Of a stretch of 62,956 nt of DNA, positions 60,958 to 62,956 are shown piece by piece. The position numbers and the translations under genes were made by a program. The notes beneath the pieces are model-generated. The model had not been told where the DNA came from, made no database searches, and saw only the letters and a list, made by a program, of their open reading frames with translations. Positions within the stretch are counted from its first letter, which is position 1, and each line of letters opens with the position of its first letter. The stretch comes from Clostridia bacterium. Its GTDB lineage: Bacteria; Bacillota; Clostridia; Oscillospirales; Acutalibacteraceae. The stretch spans positions 1 through 62,956 of the forward strand of contig JAFQJH010000011.1 of assembly GCA_017415025.1 (NCBI GenBank). Direction: 5' to 3'.

Positions 60958-62817
60958 ATGGAAATGAGAATGCCATCCGTTCCGCTTTTTACGGTTGACC
61001 CGTATTTTTCGGTATGGACATCGGATATAAACAAAAAGCCGACCTTACATTGGACAGGAGCGGAAAACAACATCTTCGGCACAGTTTTTATTGACGGCAA
61101 TGCCTACCGTTTTCTCAGTGATGATGACAACGAGGCAATGGACGTTATTTCGGTTGATGCTGACACATTTTCAACAACAGTTGTTTATGAGGCGGCAGGC
61201 ATACGTCTGACAGCAAAATTCACCTCCCCGATGCTTGTGACGGATTTGTACTACGCTTCGCGTCCCGTCTCATACCTTAAGCTTTCCTATGAGAGCATTG
61301 ACGGCAACTGTCACAAGGTTGTTGCAAAGCTTTCCGTCAGCGAGGAGCTTGTTCTCAACAAAGCAGGAGAAGGCAGAGCGTGGTCAGAAAATGTTGACAT
61401 TGACGGTCTTTCCTGTGTTAAAATCGGCAGCGGTGAGCAGAAGGTGCTCTGGAGAAGCGGCGACGACGTCCGTATCGACTGGGGCTACTGCTACCTTGCA
61501 GTTGACGGTAAAGCAAAAACGGGCAATGAGGTTACCGAAGGTCTTTATTGCGTGTACTGTGAAAAGGAAATCGCAAACGAGGCACTTTTCCTCCTCGCTT
61601 ACGACGATATTGACAGTATGGTTTACTTCGGCGAAAAGCTCAAAGCATATTGGAAAAATGACGGCAAAACAATCGTTGAGGCAATCAAGGAGGCTTATGA
61701 CGAATACGACAGTCTTCTTTCAAAATGCAACGCCTTTTCCGACAAGCTGATTGCGGATGCAACAGCAAAAGGCGGAGAAAAATATGCAGAATTGCTGACT
61801 CTCGCCTACCGTCAGGTTATGGCGGCGCACAAGCTTGTTGTTGACAAGGACGGCAACAACCTTTACATTTCAAAGGAATGCTTCTCCAACGGCTGTGCAG
61901 CTACGGTTGACGTTACATATCCGAGTGCACCGATGTATCTTCTTTACAACACGGAGCTTCTCAAGGGTATGCTCCGTCCGATTTTCCGTTATTCGAATAC
62001 TGAAGAGTGGAAATTTGACTTTGCACCCCACGACGTCGGACAGTACCCGCTCGTGAACGGTCAGGTATACGGTAACAACGAGCTGAAATGGCAGATGCCC
62101 GTTGAGGAATGCGGAAATATGATCATCCTCGTTTCCGCTATCTGCAAGGCTGACGGCGACTATTCCTTTGCCGAGGCAAACTTCGCTCTGCTTGAAAAAT
62201 GGAGCAAGTACCTTGTTAAGTACGGCAAGGACCCCGAGCATCAGCTTTGCACGGATGATTTTGCAGGTCATCTTGCCCACAACTGCAACCTTTCGTTAAA
62301 GGCAATTATGGGTATGGCAGGCTTTGCGGATATCCTTGAGCATCTCGGCAAAAAGGATGAGGGAGAAAAGCTGTTTGCAACCGCCAAGGAATATGCGGAT
62401 GCATTTATTGCCAACGCGGAAAATCCTGACGGAAGCTACCGTCTTGCTTATGACAGAGAGGGTACATTCAGCCTTAAGTACAATTCGGTTTGGGATAAAA
62501 TCTGGAAAACAGGTCTTTTCCCCGAAACTTTCTGCAAAAACGAAATTGAGCGATACAAAAAAGAGGCACTGCCCTACGGTGTACCTCTTGATTCTAGAGA
62601 AAAATATACAAAGTCTGACTGGCTTCTCTGGGTTGCGTGCCTTGCGGAAAAGAAGGAAGATTTTGAATTCTTTACAGGTCTTTTGTGGAATGCTTACAAC
62701 ACAATGCGCACACGTGTGCCTATGACCGATTGGTACTACACAGATACATCTGAAATGGTCGGATTCCGACACCGCACGGTACAGGGCGGACTTTTCATAA
62801 AGTTAATGTTAGATTAA
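60958..62817 (+). CDS. GtaA-like (DUF4965/DUF5127) protein, glutaminase-type fold
   Basis: 619 residues from the ATG at 60958 (GAGG nine bases ahead). Regions typical of the DUF4965/GtaA family are MPSVPLFTVDPYFSVWTSDI at the start, YRQVMAAHKLVVDKDGNNLY, FFAPHDVGQYPLVNGQVYG-like sequence (WKFDFAPHDVGQYPLVNGQV), DDFAGHLAHNCNLSLKAIMG and the end PMTDWYYTDTSEMVGFRHRT. Some relatives are called glutaminase A, but the fold is that of (alpha/alpha)6 glycan enzymes and many members are uncharacterised. No signal peptide is seen, so it is likely cytosolic. It ends an operon with isomerase and ApgM. Confidence 0.8.
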   Translation: MEMRMPSVPLFTVDPYFSVWTSDINKKPTLHWTGAENNIFGTVFIDGNAYRFLSDDDNEAMDVISVDADTFSTTVVYEAAGIRLTAKFTSPMLVTDLYYASRPVSYLKLSYESIDGNCHKVVAKLSVSEELVLNKAGEGRAWSENVDIDGLSCVKIGSGEQKVLWRSGDDVRIDWGYCYLAVDGKAKTGNEVTEGLYCVYCEKEIANEALFLLAYDDIDSMVYFGEKLKAYWKNDGKTIVEAIKEAYDEYDSLLSKCNAFSDKLIADATAKGGEKYAELLTLAYRQVMAAHKLVVDKDGNNLYISKECFSNGCAATVDVTYPSAPMYLLYNTELLKGMLRPIFRYSNTEEWKFDFAPHDVGQYPLVNGQVYGNNELKWQMPVEECGNMIILVSAICKADGDYSFAEANFALLEKWSKYLVKYGKDPEHQLCTDDFAGHLAHNCNLSLKAIMGMAGFADILEHLGKKDEGEKLFATAKEYADAFIANAENPDGSYRLAYDREGTFSLKYNSVWDKIWKTGLFPETFCKNEIERYKKEALPYGVPLDSREKYTKSDWLLWVACLAEKKEDFEFFTGLLWNAYNTMRTRVPMTDWYYTDTSEMVGFRHRTVQGGLFIKLMLD

Positions 62818-62823
62818 AATCAT

Positions 62824-62846
62824 AACCACCCGTCAAACGGGTGGTT
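62824..62846 (+). terminator. Hairpin after the GtaA-like gene
   Basis: Perfect stem AACCACCCGT / ACGGGTGGTT with a CAA loop, followed by TGCACAAG rather than T. It could end the operon or be the first hairpin of a mobile element (see next feature). Confidence 0.6.
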
Positions 62847-62850
62847 TGCA

Positions 62851-62900
62851 CAAGGGCTATAAGCCCTGATACTAGCCCGCGTCTCAAGGCGCGGGCTTTC
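62851..62900. other. Two further hairpins at the right edge, possible IS200/IS605-type end
   Basis: AGGGCT/AGCCCT and AGCCCGCG/CGCGGGCT follow the previous hairpin in quick order, the last with a TTTC tail. Three close hairpins of this kind recall ends of IS200/IS605-type elements from memory. The element itself would lie beyond the window, so this is a weak inference. Confidence 0.35.
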
Positions 62901-62956
62901 ACTTCGTTCAAGCCTTATTGCTTTTGCCGCTTTGGCAGACCTCTAAAGAGGTTACC

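Overview
The window looks like a piece of chromosome from a spore-forming, anaerobic gut member of the Clostridia (Oscillospiraceae/Ruminococcaceae-like). This is an inference from several signs: a YlmC/YmxH-type sporulation protein, a SpoVB-like flippase, the clostridial IspH-ribosomal protein S1 fusion inside its usual cmk-plsC-ispH operon, a T-box leader on thrS, a PerR-like regulator with reverse rubrerythrin, TTG starts, strong AGGAGG-type ribosome sites, and many glycoside hydrolases and secreted hydrolases. No rRNA, tRNA or CRISPR array was seen.

Bases 1-8200 are an AT-rich accessory island. It holds the N-terminal part of an RHS/DNRLRE-type surface protein that runs off the left edge, two cell-surface proteins (a BspA-like leucine-rich repeat protein and a membrane-anchored zinc-ribbon-like protein), and a mobile-element-like block. 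That block has a small excisionase-like HTH gene, a giant IS1595-type transposase that carries an N-terminal LHH/HNH toxin-nuclease-like domain and repeated C-terminal HTH modules, and an ordinary IS1595-type transposase converging on it. The nuclease-transposase fusion is the most unusual object in the window.

Bases 8200-18330 carry a lipoprotein, two HAAS-domain membrane proteins, a PadR regulator, a CDF metal transporter, a PRPP synthetase-like enzyme, a 43-residue small protein behind a consensus promoter, a neutral-ceramidase-like secreted protein and a YlmC-like protein. Bases 18331-31650 form a catabolic and secreted-hydrolase neighbourhood: sugar isomerase, alpha-L-rhamnosidase, Gfo/Idh/MocA dehydrogenase, secreted and cytosolic PHP-domain proteins, two secreted alpha/beta-hydrolases, a SpoVB-like flippase and a second ceramidase-like protein. 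Bases 31800-43450 hold an M20 peptidase, pyrimidine-nucleoside phosphorylase, a membrane-anchored XRE regulator, the BaiN-like/cmk/plsC/ispH-S1 operon, and a GH95 fucosidase coupled to a HAD phosphatase. Bases 43750-54140 hold perR-rubrerythrin, a GntR(YtrA)-ABC transporter operon with two large permeases, and a three-gene envelope cluster ending in a VanY-like carboxypeptidase. Bases 54226-62820 hold an acyl-CoA synthetase, T-box/thrS/YbaK, then isomerase/phosphoglycerate mutase/glutaminase-like genes.

The intergenic spaces carry several dispersed repeat families (called A-D here), one copy of A being interrupted by a B element, and three arrays of short tandem hairpins with 3-6 base loops. 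All functions are inferred by reading motifs; no database search was run.
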